IMG/VR virus record: IMGVR_UViG_3300020281_000034
Coordinates: 1-53,521 of that record
DNA: 53,521 nucleotides
Reading direction: 5' to 3' (one strand)
Source of the DNA: a virus
Position 1 is the first letter of the stretch, and each line of letters opens with the position of its first letter. The translations under genes were made by a program, and so were the position numbers. The notes below the pieces were generated by a model, which had not been told where the DNA came from, made no database searches, and was given only the letters and a program-made list of their open reading frames with translations. Positions 28,320 to 37,056 of the stretch are shown here, one piece after another.

Positions 28320-30250
28320 ATTTCACAGCCTCCTGCCGTACACGCTAATTCTTGAGAACTTGTTGTCATATCTTGTTTCTCATATTCTCCTAGTAAACCC
28401 CAATCAACATTCTTAGGCATACTATTCAATATTTCTTCATATTGTTTTTCGTCACAATCTTGATATGGTGCTTGTTTATATGTATGTTCCGAAAATGGTA
28501 GGAAACTGACACCAGACATATAATCAAAATGTTCATAAACCCATGCACCAACCTCTAACCATTCGTGTTCCTTTACAGATATGGTTACAGATGGTTTATG
28601 TTCACACCAATGTTTTTGATAAGTTAACCATAATTCTAATTGTTCTATCGCAGACATATCAGTTCTGAACACTGCATTTTTATTTACTTTCATAGGAAAA
28701 GAAAATACTGATGTATGGCCTGGATTCATTACATCATCTTCTACAGGAAATCCAGAGTCTACCATCATCTGTGTAAGTGGATCTTTTTTATCACCCCTCA
28801 CAGTTCTAATGTAATAAGGGTTATGTCTTGCATGAATACCAGAAGCTGCATCAACTAATTGTGAAACTGTACCAGATGGTTTCACACAAGTAATTGCAGT
28901 TGCTTGATTAATACCCAACTTTTTAGACCATATTTTATTTGTTTCTATTGCAACTTCTCTAAGTTCATCTAATAAACCTTCAAGACTATTGTAAGAATTT
29001 GACACTGGATTTCTTTTACCATTTGTTAAAGGACTATCCATGATACCTGTAAGTGACACACCAAGCAATCTTTCTTCTGAACAATTCTTTTTCCACATAT
29101 TAGAAACATACTTGAAGTTAGTAAGTGTAGATTGAAACGTACCAAGTATGGTTGCAATCCTTACTTTCTCTTTCAAACATTCACTTGTATCAGTTGGTCT
29201 GATAACAGCTTCTGATAAGTTGCAGAATTGTCTATCTCTTAATATGATTTCAGAACATGGGTTTGTACCAAACTCATGACCATCAATAGTTCTTCTACCA
29301 TTTTTCTCAGCCATTTTATTTGCAGACGCACGATTAAAGATACCTCTTTCACCAGACTTAGAATCATATAGTGATTTCCATTCGTCCATAAAGATACCAA
29401 TATCTGGTTTCTCTGTATAACACGCAGAGTTATTTGCAAGCGCTCTTTGACCATGATGTTCCCACCATTGACCAGATTTTGCATGACGCATACGATCATC
29501 AGATAGATTAGATAATGAAATAAGAGCAGATCTTCTTACTCCACCCACAACCACAATCTCTGCAATCTTACATACAATATCGTGACATTCTATAGATGAT
29601 AGTTTTCTTCCTTTTGCATTTGTAAATGTTTTCTCAACAAATCTAAACAAACTATCTAGTGGTTCTGGGCCTGATGCACGACCACCAAATGTTTTAAGTG
29701 GTGTTCCTGCTGGTCTAACCTTTGATAAATCCCACTTTGGTATTTGACCAATATATAACATACCTATAAGTTCTTTGAGTGCTTTTGCCCAACCTAGTTT
29801 ACTATCTGCAACTTGTATCATTGTATCAGAATGATAAAACTCCTCTGCAATAATAGGAAGTTTTGCAGTAAATTGTCTTTCTACAGAAAAACCAACACCA
29901 GTACCATTCATCAATACATAAAGTATTTCATCAAAAGCTGCAACTCTATCAACTGCAACATAAGAACAATTATACCCAGCAATATTTTCTCTCTTCAATG
30001 CTTCACCAGCGGTCATTAAACATCTCATAGAAGGCATCACTTTAATATCTAATACCGCTTCTTCCAACTCTTTTCTTGTTTTATCATCTAAATCATAGTC
30101 ACACATTTCTTTTAAATGTTCAGTAAAAAAATCAAAGTATCTTTCGATAGTTTCATTCCATGTTTCTCTGCGTCCTTCTTCTGGTAACCATCTAGAGTAT
30201 CTAGATAGATGAATAAATTGTTGATATTGCGTTGGTAGTTGATTAGACAT
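28316..30250 (-). CDS. nrdJ: adenosylcobalamin-dependent ribonucleotide reductase, class II
   Basis: 644 residues. NCSYVAVD holds the first redox Cys, NPCSEIIL the radical-bearing Cys and Glu, QFCNLSEAV the second redox Cys, and GTGVGFSVERQF the effector/substrate loop. The C-terminus ends in ACTAGGCEI, the swinging Cys pair. The pattern is that of the monomeric B12-dependent enzyme (Lactobacillus type), somewhat shorter. It needs no oxygen but needs host cobalamin. With ThyX and the nucleotidase it supplies dNTPs. Confidence 0.92.
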   Translation of the reverse strand: MSNQLPTQYQQFIHLSRYSRWLPEEGRRETWNETIERYFDFFTEHLKEMCDYDLDDKTRKELEEAVLDIKVMPSMRCLMTAGEALKRENIAGYNCSYVAVDRVAAFDEILYVLMNGTGVGFSVERQFTAKLPIIAEEFYHSDTMIQVADSKLGWAKALKELIGMLYIGQIPKWDLSKVRPAGTPLKTFGGRASGPEPLDSLFRFVEKTFTNAKGRKLSSIECHDIVCKIAEIVVVGGVRRSALISLSNLSDDRMRHAKSGQWWEHHGQRALANNSACYTEKPDIGIFMDEWKSLYDSKSGERGIFNRASANKMAEKNGRRTIDGHEFGTNPCSEIILRDRQFCNLSEAVIRPTDTSECLKEKVRIATILGTFQSTLTNFKYVSNMWKKNCSEERLLGVSLTGIMDSPLTNGKRNPVSNSYNSLEGLLDELREVAIETNKIWSKKLGINQATAITCVKPSGTVSQLVDAASGIHARHNPYYIRTVRGDKKDPLTQMMVDSGFPVEDDVMNPGHTSVFSFPMKVNKNAVFRTDMSAIEQLELWLTYQKHWCEHKPSVTISVKEHEWLEVGAWVYEHFDYMSGVSFLPFSEHTYKQAPYQDCDEKQYEEILNSMPKNVDWGLLGEYEKQDMTTSSQELACTAGGCEI

Positions 30251-31253
30251 TTACTTTTCTCCACATTGAAAACTGCATCAAGGCTTCTGTTCCTTGATAG
30301 GTATTATTGTCAATTATTGTTTTTATTTCTTCTTTTGTTTTTCCAGATAAAATCATTTCATTTACATCTTTTTCAATAATAGTGCGTGGCCACAAAGTAA
30401 CTTTGTAACCATTAACTATAAACTTTTTTATTTGTTTACAGACTTGTCTGTTTCTAGGTTCGTTATCTGGAACGAGGATAGAATTATCTTTATACTTCTT
30501 AATACGTAAATCACCTTGAGCAACTGCAACACAGTTGTCAATGAAAAGACTATCAAAGGGGCCTTCAACAATGTATATATTCTTTTCTTCATCTATTCTA
30601 TCCATTCCATATATTTTAGGACTACTCTTGTCCAGAATTACTGTTAGATACTTAGGTATCTCTTTTCCGAAAGCTCTTCCTTGATAACCTATTATATCCC
30701 CATCTTTATTTCTAAAGGGAATAATAATTCTAGGATGATCTCCATCTAGTGAAGAAAATTTATTCTTCAAGTGTTTGTTTGAAAATCCAAAGAAATTCGG
30801 ACAGTAATATATATCATTCCAAAATTTTCTAGGTATCAATCTTCGTGACAAAAAGTCAACAGCTGGATGACTTTTTTCAAGATTCTTAAAACTTTTTAAA
30901 TTAAATTTTGTTTTAAATTTTGGTTGTTCAAATTCGTATTGTTCTTGTGGTACAGATTTACCTGTGTAGTTTTGACCATACCCCTCTTTGTATCTTTCTA
31001 GACGATATTCATTGAAAAGATTTGTATCTATAAACTCAATCAGTTTAGGTAAAGTTGTTCCCATAGAACAGTTATGACATTTATAGAACAATTCAGTTTT
31101 TGTTCTATAGATAAACCCTCTGGCCTTCTTTGTATTTTTTTGAGAATCACCACAATAAGGACAAGAGAAATTCCACAAGTAGTCACTTTTCCTTGTGAAA
31201 TTTCTAAGTCTTGGTGATATTAAGGATATATATTTGTTGTCAATATAATTCAT
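30243..31253 (-). CDS. 61: DNA primase gp61
   Basis: 336 residues (T4 gp61 is 342). The N-terminal zinc-binding domain has C31, C34, C59 and C62 (CPYC...CHNC). The TOPRIM core has YIVEGPFDSLF and a later D-N-E (VPDNEPRNRQ). DIIGYQGRAFGKEIPKY fits DnaG-like primases. It works with the helicase gp41, loaded by gp59. It overlaps the RNR start by 8 nt. Confidence 0.9.
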   Translation of the reverse strand: MNYIDNKYISLISPRLRNFTRKSDYLWNFSCPYCGDSQKNTKKARGFIYRTKTELFYKCHNCSMGTTLPKLIEFIDTNLFNEYRLERYKEGYGQNYTGKSVPQEQYEFEQPKFKTKFNLKSFKNLEKSHPAVDFLSRRLIPRKFWNDIYYCPNFFGFSNKHLKNKFSSLDGDHPRIIIPFRNKDGDIIGYQGRAFGKEIPKYLTVILDKSSPKIYGMDRIDEEKNIYIVEGPFDSLFIDNCVAVAQGDLRIKKYKDNSILVPDNEPRNRQVCKQIKKFIVNGYKVTLWPRTIIEKDVNEMILSGKTKEEIKTIIDNNTYQGTEALMQFSMWRKVNV

Positions 31254-31261
31254 TATTTTTC

Positions 31262-31290
31262 ATAATATAAAAATCAAACCAATTTGTCAA
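31262..31290 (-). promoter_or_regulatory. sigma70-like promoter of primase
   Basis: TTGACA (31285-31290), 17-nt spacer, TATTAT (31262-31267). The ATG at 31253 is only 8 nt from the -10, so the leader would be about 2 nt and no ribosome-binding site is visible. This is another predicted leaderless or nearly leaderless start. Confidence 0.6.
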
Positions 31291-31296
31291 TAGATA

Positions 31297-31719
31297 TTAG
31301 ACATTTATTGTAATTACTTTCTGTATGATAAACCCTAAAACAATAGACCCACCGATAATTAACCATCTCCATTTTTCTAGGACACCAACACGATTAGACA
31401 TATCTTGTCGCATCTTTTGAAATTCTTCCACGAGTCTACGTTCCATCTCACTCATCGCTTGATGGGTTTCCTTTGCGTTAGTTGTAATGCGAGAGTGTAA
31501 TTCTTGTACACTATCTCTAAATTCTTTTTCTTGTTGTTCCAAATTTTCTTCCTGGCGTATAAGTTTTTCTTCATGCACAGCCATTATAGTATGTAAAGAA
31601 GAAGATACATCTGCAATCTTTTCTATTGCAGAATCAAGTCTGTGGTGTATTTGTTTCATGTCGTTTACTTCTCTTTTGAGGAGTGCGACTTCTGTTTCCA
31701 CACTTTTACTACTTGACAT
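31297..31719 (-). CDS. long coiled-coil protein with C-terminal membrane anchor
   Basis: 140 residues. Heptad-type helix from about 8 to 110 (ETEVALLKREVNDMKQIHHRLDSAIEKIAD...). One transmembrane segment follows (WLIIGGSIVLGFIIQKVI). Topology would place the coil in the cytoplasm. It lies at the head of the lysis-gene cluster and may belong to it. No family is recognised. Confidence 0.6.
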   Translation of the reverse strand: MSSSKSVETEVALLKREVNDMKQIHHRLDSAIEKIADVSSSLHTIMAVHEEKLIRQEENLEQQEKEFRDSVQELHSRITTNAKETHQAMSEMERRLVEEFQKMRQDMSNRVGVLEKWRWLIIGGSIVLGFIIQKVITINV

Positions 31720-32038
31720 TCTTATCCTTTCTTCTGTGCATTAGGTAATGATATTCATCACCTAACATCTCTAATGTATGCAATCTTCGTTCCAGTTCTT
31801 CAATTTTTCTCGCAATTTTTGGATTTACTTTTTTCCAAGCATCATCTGGTTGATCAAACCATGTCCAACCATAACGATCTCTAACAAAATCTAATATCTT
31901 ATCGAATTGTGAATAGACCCATAGACCTATTCTTGTATCTCTCATGTATGCAATAAACAATGCACCAAATATAGAACCACCAATACCTGTGTAAATCCAC
32001 AACCTGTCGTTCACCATTCTCTCTATCATATCCCACAT
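31709..32038 (-). CDS. membrane protein with helical tail
   Basis: 109 residues. One transmembrane helix (LWIYTGIGGSIFGALFIAYM) near the N-terminus, then DRYGWTWFDQPDDAWKKVNPKIARKIEELERRLHTLE. Overlaps the coiled-coil gene by 11 nt and abuts the lipase gene. I associate similar proteins with marine T4-like phages; function unknown. Confidence 0.6.
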   Translation of the reverse strand: MWDMIERMVNDRLWIYTGIGGSIFGALFIAYMRDTRIGLWVYSQFDKILDFVRDRYGWTWFDQPDDAWKKVNPKIARKIEELERRLHTLEMLGDEYHYLMHRRKDKNVK

Positions 32039-32787
32039 TATTTATTTTCCTTAGTATAATCTATATAAAAATTCATACCATGATCTATTGTTCCATCAAA
32101 TGGGTGTAACTTCTTTATTGCAGCCCACCTACCACGCATCTTATCTTTGAACCTTTGCCATAGTGTCATGTTTCTTATCTCTCCATAATAATTAATGTAT
32201 ATAAGTTTTCCATGATGTTTATATCCCATTAGAAATAATGGTACTCTTGTAACTATATCATTATTATTAACGACACGATAATGTAAAGTTCTAATATTTT
32301 TTACAAAACTTCTTGTTCCAACTCTAGGTGATCCAAATGTTGTAAGTTGATCTACATTACAATATTCTTCAAACCTTGATGTTGCAATAGTAGCCATAGC
32401 TGCACCCAAAGAGTGACCAGTTATATAAAATCTTTTTTTCTCATGTTTTTGTTGGTGATTATTAATTTGATCCCATAATTTATCTACCTCACCTTTAAAA
32501 CCAGCGTGTACTAATCCATTGGTCATTGAACCTCTGGGCCATGCTTTTAGGTCTGCAAATATATCGGATATTTCTTTTGGTTCTGTTCCTCTAAAACACA
32601 AACAATATTCTTCATCATTCCATACTGCATGACATTGAGCACCATCAACATCAAAATATTTGTGTCCAGTGTATCCTAGTTTTTGAAAATGTGGTTTGGA
32701 ATTTTTACCTTTGTATGCCAGTTGTGACAACTGAGCCATTAGGTTAATTTTATTCAGATTGTACGACATCTGGAATAGTATCTTCAT
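32038..32787 (-). CDS. class 3 lipase (alpha/beta hydrolase)
   Basis: 249 residues. GHSLGAAMA gives the nucleophile S126. Asp177 (NNNDIVTRVP) and His236 (DGTIDHGMNF) complete a likely triad. CLCFRGTEP is the conserved oxyanion-side strand of the Lipase_3 family (fungal-lipase type). No signal peptide. It overlaps the outer spanin gene by 38 nt, which ties it to the lysis cluster, so attack on membrane phospholipids at lysis is a reasonable guess. Start at 32787 has GAGG upstream; an internal ATG at 32769 is an alternative. Confidence 0.85.
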   Translation of the reverse strand: MKILFQMSYNLNKINLMAQLSQLAYKGKNSKPHFQKLGYTGHKYFDVDGAQCHAVWNDEEYCLCFRGTEPKEISDIFADLKAWPRGSMTNGLVHAGFKGEVDKLWDQINNHQQKHEKKRFYITGHSLGAAMATIATSRFEEYCNVDQLTTFGSPRVGTRSFVKNIRTLHYRVVNNNDIVTRVPLFLMGYKHHGKLIYINYYGEIRNMTLWQRFKDKMRGRWAAIKKLHPFDGTIDHGMNFYIDYTKENK

Positions 32788-33175
32788 TTTCTGTATTATC
32801 CTCTCTTGGTGTAACTGCTTTTTCGTAGTACAAGATAATCTGATTTTGTTCTTCTATAAATCTTTTTATCTCTTCAAAATTGAGTGCAAGTGACTCAAAA
32901 CTACTAGCTGTCATTGCATATAATACAAACTCTCCTTGCGTACCTTTGATACGATTAATAACATCTTCTAAATTATTTTCTGTGACTACAACAATGTCAG
33001 CGTCTTTCATTTTAACTGGATCTGGACGATTGACAATCTGTATGGTAGGAGCAGGAATTTCTACTTTTTCAACTACTGTGGGTACTGTTACAATTTCTTT
33101 CTCACGAAAATTACTGCAAGCACTTATCATCAGTAACACAACTAATGTCACTAAAAAATACATCAACTTCTTCAT
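32750..33175 (-). CDS. outer-membrane spanin lipoprotein (o-spanin, Rz1-like)
   Basis: 141 residues. Lipoprotein signal with lipobox ISAC (Cys20), then a Pro/Val-rich stretch (VPTVVEKVEIPAPTIQIVNRPDP) and an acidic end. It starts inside the 3' end of the inner-spanin gene in another frame (65-nt overlap), the typical Rz/Rz1 arrangement. It would link to the inner spanin across the periplasm and fuse the membranes at lysis. It is longer than most Rz1 proteins. Confidence 0.75.
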   Translation of the reverse strand: MKKLMYFLVTLVVLLMISACSNFREKEIVTVPTVVEKVEIPAPTIQIVNRPDPVKMKDADIVVVTENNLEDVINRIKGTQGEFVLYAMTASSFESLALNFEEIKRFIEEQNQIILYYEKAVTPREDNTENEDTIPDVVQSE

Positions 33176-33533
33176 TTATCTTTTCCTCACTTGCTTTTGG
33201 ATCTGCAAGGCTATTCTTTATTATATCTGTATTCGCAAGTAATTTTGATATTTCTTTATTTGCGTCCTGTACTTTTTTGAGATTTGTATTTAACTCGTTA
33301 TTTAGTTCTTGTTGTTTCTTTACCTCTGCTTTAAAATTCTCTATCTCTTGTTCTACAGTTTTACGATATTCTTCAAATTGTGTTGTAACTTGTTTATTAA
33401 CTGTTTCAAGTGTTGCATTATTTGTTCTCAAAACAGAAATAGTTTCTTGGGTTGTATCATAATAATACTTGGCCCCATATGCTACAGAGCCAAGTATCAA
33501 CATAATAATTATGGTAATATATACACGAAACAT
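33111..33533 (-). CDS. inner-membrane spanin (i-spanin, Rz-like)
   Basis: 140 residues. N-terminal transmembrane helix (YITIIIMLILGSVAYGA), then a long coiled coil (about 30-110) and a C-terminal part with two Cys (ISCVTDDKCLQ). Topology and overlap with the downstream lipoprotein gene identify it as the inner partner of a two-component spanin. Confidence 0.75.
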   Translation of the reverse strand: MFRVYITIIIMLILGSVAYGAKYYYDTTQETISVLRTNNATLETVNKQVTTQFEEYRKTVEQEIENFKAEVKKQQELNNELNTNLKKVQDANKEISKLLANTDIIKNSLADPKASEEKINEEVDVFFSDISCVTDDKCLQ

Positions 33534-33541
33534 AATTACCC

Positions 33542-33703
33542 TTATTCAGATTTCCAAATAGTCCATAAACCCCACGCAATCGCAACTCCAGCTGCAATCT
33601 TAGCGAGTGGTGTCAAGAATAGAACTAATAGACCTAATGCAATACAAACTGCACCATCCCATGTAGTTCTTTCTGATATTCTATTCTTAATCCAACTAAT
33701 CAT
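33542..33703 (-). CDS. 53-residue membrane protein, holin-like
   Basis: A short frame (MISWIKNRISERTTWDGAV...) with AAGGAG before the ATG. A hydrophobic stretch CIALGLLVLFLTPLAKIAAGVAIAWGLWTIW could form one long or two short helices. It sits directly upstream of the spanin genes, which makes it a candidate holin or holin regulator. It starts 15 nt after the next upstream gene. Confidence 0.6.
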   Translation of the reverse strand: MISWIKNRISERTTWDGAVCIALGLLVLFLTPLAKIAAGVAIAWGLWTIWKSE

Positions 33704-33718
33704 AATGTTCTCCTTATA

Positions 33719-33952
33719 TTATCGCTTTTGCCAAATTTCATATAGAATCCACACAGCGATTAAACCAATAATACCTTGTGAACCTAGTCCAGACATAATA
33801 TTACTTATATTGGTAATCACAGACATTTCGGCAGGCATGAATGGCATTGCACCCAAACCTAACACTTCTAGAATAATTGCAAGAGCAGCGAGTGAAACAC
33901 CTAGATTAGCTAGTCCACCAGCCCATTCTCTTACTTTATTTAATATTTCCAT
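33719..33952 (-). CDS. small membrane protein, holin-like
   Basis: 77 residues from the ATG at 33952 (AAAGGAGAAAGTAAT upstream). Amphipathic N-terminus (MEILNKVREWAGGLANLGVSLAALAIILEVLGLG), then a second hydrophobic helix (IIGLIAVWILYEIW) ending in QKR. Two helices and a basic C-terminus fit a class II holin. It is next to another small membrane gene and the spanins, so the pair may be a holin and antiholin. Confidence 0.65.
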   Translation of the reverse strand: MEILNKVREWAGGLANLGVSLAALAIILEVLGLGAMPFMPAEMSVITNISNIMSGLGSQGIIGLIAVWILYEIWQKR

Positions 33953-33965
33953 ATTACTTTCTCCT

Positions 33966-34418
33966 TTAGAATGATAGTTTAGGATTTGGAGTACCAAAGT
34001 TCTTTTTTCTCATAACAGTTTTTGCAACCAAATCCAATTCTTTTCCATCCCACTTTAATACAAACGGAACATTTATATCTGTTTGCATATCGTTGAGCAC
34101 AGCTTCAGCGTCAGGCCCAAGTTGTGCTATTTTCTTGCCGTGTTTTTTGTATGATTGTCTAAACATACGTATCAATTCTGCAACTGTAATTTGTGTTTTG
34201 TTGCGAATATCATTAACACGATCCAGAAAATGTCGTGTAAACTCAACATCAATACCGACAGATTTATACAATCTATCTGCATATTTTTCTACTGAGTCTA
34301 AATCTTTTTTGGATAGTTTTGCGTCAGATGTAGACGCATTTAAATCTGCGATAGGTTTAAAGTTACCCAGCGCATAGGAGTAAGACATCTCTTTAAGAAA
34401 ATCTTTGAATGTTTTCAT
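33966..34418 (-). CDS. putative packaged head protein, possible RelE/Barnase-like fold
   Basis: 150 residues. The N-terminus MKTFKDFLKEM matches the T4 capsid-targeting pattern and ends with L-x-E. The C-terminal domain VEFTRHFLDRVNDIRNKTQITVAELIRMF, then KWDGKELDLVAKTVMRKKNF, has the His/Arg and strand layout of small phage nucleases of the Barnase-EndoU-RelE group. If right, it would be an internal head protein injected with DNA. The fold call is weak. Confidence 0.55.
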   Translation of the reverse strand: MKTFKDFLKEMSYSYALGNFKPIADLNASTSDAKLSKKDLDSVEKYADRLYKSVGIDVEFTRHFLDRVNDIRNKTQITVAELIRMFRQSYKKHGKKIAQLGPDAEAVLNDMQTDINVPFVLKWDGKELDLVAKTVMRKKNFGTPNPKLSF

Positions 34419-34930
34419 TACTTTACTTTTGAGAGTGCGAAATCAGCTATTTTCATAAACTGACCCTTACTTCCATTTACCATCCGTTTCATTTTTTCTT
34501 GATTAGATTTATTAATCAAGTCAAAAACTTTTGTAATTGCAGATGCAGTAAACATATCAACTTTCAAAGAACCATCTTTAAACTTTATTGTTTTGTGTTG
34601 TTTATTCTTTACAATATTTTTAAGAACATCTATATTATCTTCTACAAGTAAATATTCATTTTCAAAGTTTAGAGTATTCTCTTGCACTTTCTTTGCAAGT
34701 TTTGATTCTCTTTTTGCTCTTGAGTTTTCTATTCGTTTCAAGAAACTTTTTGCTTCTTTAGTTCTACCATCATATGGTTTCTTTTTTCTTTTGACTATAA
34801 CTGTAGAAGAATCATCTCCAGTTCCAACAACAGCAGTTCCAGTTGCATTAGTTGGTGCATCTTCTGTTTGTATTCCTAATTTTGGATCATCATAGAACTT
34901 TTTCATTATGTCATCAAAACTTAAACTCAT
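34418..34930 (-). CDS. conserved T4-like head-region protein
   Basis: 170 residues. Disordered, Thr/Asp-rich N-terminal part, then a basic helix (YDGRTKEAKSFLKRIENSRAKRESKLAKKV) and a compact C-terminal domain (TIKFKDGSLKVDMFTASAITKVFDLINKSNQEKM). No known function. It overlaps both neighbours by 1-4 nt in the cluster of small virion genes. Confidence 0.6.
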   Translation of the reverse strand: MSLSFDDIMKKFYDDPKLGIQTEDAPTNATGTAVVGTGDDSSTVIVKRKKKPYDGRTKEAKSFLKRIENSRAKRESKLAKKVQENTLNFENEYLLVEDNIDVLKNIVKNKQHKTIKFKDGSLKVDMFTASAITKVFDLINKSNQEKMKRMVNGSKGQFMKIADFALSKVK

Positions 34931-35544
34931 AATAGATCTCCTAATTGTAATTCTTTTATATCTTCTGCACTTACAAATATTTTTTGTTTCGTCTTTTTAT
35001 GTATGACAGGAAAAACATCAACTCCTAGTATTGTATCAGAGGGTGAAATATCTTCAAAGGCTTCAACTTCATCACCTTCTAATGCGTCTATTTCATCTTC
35101 CTCATCTTCTCCTGTTACGATAACATCTTGTGTAAGTAAATAAATTCCTTTTGATAGTTTACCATTGTCTAATGTTACTTCTTCTGAAATATCATCATCT
35201 AAATCAATATTGTTTTCTTTTAGATACTTCATAAACTCTTTTTCAAACATCTCTGGATCTTCTATGTGTTCCTTAAAAGTATCTTTCAACAAAAATAGAG
35301 CAGCTGCATATGTACCTAACTTTGTTCTTAAACCTGGCACCTTTTGAAATATTTTCTTGATGTTAAAAACAAGTTTGTGTAAAACTGTATATGCATTTTG
35401 TTCTACAGCTTTATACAATCTTTTCTTTGTTCTAACTCCTTTTTCATCAATGATACCTAACTTAAAGGCATCTGTTTTTTCAAAAGGTGTAACCAATAGT
35501 TTAATGAATCTATAAGTTACAAATAAATCAATCGCTCTTCCCAT
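34927..35544 (-). CDS. conserved phage protein, structural cluster
   Basis: 205 residues. Helical N-terminal half (AIDLFVTYRFIKLLVTPFEKTDAFKLGIIDEKGVRTKK), which I associate with marine T4-like genomes. The acidic middle is DLDDDISEEVTLDNGKLSKGIYLL and the C-terminus EDISPSDTILGVDVFPVIHKKTKQKIFVSAEDIKEL. Function unknown. Coupled to the next gene by one-base overlap. Confidence 0.6.
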   Translation of the reverse strand: MGRAIDLFVTYRFIKLLVTPFEKTDAFKLGIIDEKGVRTKKRLYKAVEQNAYTVLHKLVFNIKKIFQKVPGLRTKLGTYAAALFLLKDTFKEHIEDPEMFEKEFMKYLKENNIDLDDDISEEVTLDNGKLSKGIYLLTQDVIVTGEDEEDEIDALEGDEVEAFEDISPSDTILGVDVFPVIHKKTKQKIFVSAEDIKELQLGDLL

Positions 35545-35906
35545 TATAGTTTCTCTAACACTTTTTTTACCTTTAGATCTTCTTCTACTTCTTTAAGTTC
35601 ATGATCAGAAATCATATTTAAAAATTTCATAAATGTTTTAAGAACACCCCAAAATTCTTTTTCAATCTTAAATAATAATAAAGTAGACCCAGCGTCTGCA
35701 CCAAAAACATTATATATGACAGTTATATGGTTTAATATAAGTCTTTCTTTTAGTTCACCAGTTTCATCATACTTTCTTAATAATCGTTTAATGTACTTGA
35801 ATCGTTTCATATCATCATGAAACTCATACTCACCTTCACATTGTGGATTATCGTAATGTCTGATTGCAAACATTAAGATGTTTTCATTCGTTAATTTTTC
35901 ATACAT
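35544..35906 (-). CDS. conserved small phage protein
   Basis: 120 residues. FAIRHYDNPQCEGEYEFHDDMKRFKYIKRLLRKYDETGELKERLILNHITVIYNVFGADAGSTLLLFKIE is compact and looks conserved, and I have an impression of this family in many T4-like phages near the head genes. No activity is known. It shares one base with its downstream neighbour. Confidence 0.65.
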   Translation of the reverse strand: MYEKLTNENILMFAIRHYDNPQCEGEYEFHDDMKRFKYIKRLLRKYDETGELKERLILNHITVIYNVFGADAGSTLLLFKIEKEFWGVLKTFMKFLNMISDHELKEVEEDLKVKKVLEKL

Positions 35907-35918
35907 AATATAATTATA

Positions 35919-36341
35919 TTAAACTATTTTAGCCTTTATAAAATGAGTTCCAGATTCTGTTTTTACATGATTAATTTCTAATGATAGTCCACCTTCTATT
36001 TTGTGTGAAATACCATCATCATCTGGACTTATATCGTCACCATTTTCTTCTTTACCAGACCTAGCGTATTGTGAAATTGGTAAAGATATTTTACCACCAC
36101 CTTCTGACAAGTCAACATCACCAAATGAAATATGTAATCTCGCAAGTCTTTCTCTTAACTTATTGATAGCGTGTTCTGCAACTAAATGTTCCATACTACC
36201 CATCACACCAAGAAATGCATTAATTCTTTCAATGACTTCTGGATTAGCTAGGTTACCCATACCATAAGAGAAATCACTATCTGCGCTCACTTGACCTTCA
36301 GTTGTCTTAGATCCTTCAGAAATGTATTGATTAAATCTTTT
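35919..36341 (-). CDS. putative capsid-core protein with capsid-targeting N-terminus
   Basis: 140 residues from the ATG at 36341 (GAGGAAGATTAAA upstream; a longer frame begins with a poor start). MKRFNQYISEG ends in I-x-E|G, the T4 prohead protease cleavage consensus, after a capsid-targeting-like helix. The rest, FSYGMGNLANPEVIERINAFLGVMGSMEHLVAEHAINKLRERLARLHISF, is helical and then acidic. Probably an internal or core head protein. Confidence 0.6.
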   Translation of the reverse strand, partial: KRFNQYISEGSKTTEGQVSADSDFSYGMGNLANPEVIERINAFLGVMGSMEHLVAEHAINKLRERLARLHISFGDVDLSEGGGKISLPISQYARSGKEENGDDISPDDDGISHKIEGGLSLEINHVKTESGTHFIKAKIV

Positions 36342-36345
36342 CATT

Positions 36346-36561
36346 TTAATCTTCCTCTTCATTATGCTCGTGTGGTTTATCACCACCTTTATGTGAATGT
36401 TCTACACCATTATCATGTGTATGTAACATTGGATCTTTTTTTCTATGAAGTCTTACAACATTAGGATTTTCCTGTAATATTTCCTGTAGAACTTCAGAAC
36501 TTTCAGATACAGGTTTACCATTTGCACCATATCTGATAGGATCTATTGGAGATTTTTTCAT
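36346..36561 (-). CDS. His-rich small protein
   Basis: 71 residues. The C-terminal third is a His/Asp/Glu-rich metal-binding-like tail (LHTHDNGVEHSHKGGDKPHEHNEEED). The N-terminus reads SPIDPIRYGANGKPVSESSEVLQEILQENP. Together with the Cys-rich peptide at 9667 it hints at metal handling in virion assembly, but this is only compositional. Confidence 0.6.
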   Translation of the reverse strand: MKKSPIDPIRYGANGKPVSESSEVLQEILQENPNVVRLHRKKDPMLHTHDNGVEHSHKGGDKPHEHNEEED

Positions 36562-36570
36562 GACTTACTC

Positions 36571-37032
36571 CTATGATAATGTTGCGCCAAAATTTGACAC
36601 AATGTACCACTTGTCTGTAACCCAAACACAAACAATAGCTTCTCCTTCTGCATCAAATACTGCTTGATTATTACTAGCAAGTGCAGAAGTAATTGTCAAA
36701 GTATATGTTTTACTACCAGAATGTGCTTTACATATAATAACTTTTACTTGTCCATTGTTTGTACCATTTGCAAGTGTACCAGTTATATTACCAGACGCAG
36801 TAGCCAAATCAATTAAAGTAATTGAATTTGTTACATCTGGATTTGCAGTAGTAGTAATATCTGCTTGTATTCCACCTAGTGTAATAAATGTAGGTATGTT
36901 ATTAAAAAGATTTGCAATTGTCATCTTTTTATTAATTGGATTACCAGAGGGATCATCTATTACGTGCAGTAAATCTGCACCAGCAATAGTTGAACCGATA
37001 TCTGTTAACGCAGTTATTTTCTTATCAGCCAT
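36571..37032 (-). CDS. putative virion surface/fibre protein
   Basis: 153 residues. ADKKITALTDIGSTIAGADLLHVIDDPSGNPINKKMTIANLF is a motif I know from phage fibre and structural proteins (trimer-forming 'ITALTD...ADLLHVID...KKITLANL' block). The rest is Thr/Asn/Gly-rich beta. It may be a tail-fibre or head-decoration protein. Confidence 0.65.
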   Translation of the reverse strand: MADKKITALTDIGSTIAGADLLHVIDDPSGNPINKKMTIANLFNNIPTFITLGGIQADITTTANPDVTNSITLIDLATASGNITGTLANGTNNGQVKVIICKAHSGSKTYTLTITSALASNNQAVFDAEGEAIVCVWVTDKWYIVSNFGATLS

Positions 37033-37056
37033 TTTTATCTCCTATATTTTAAACCC

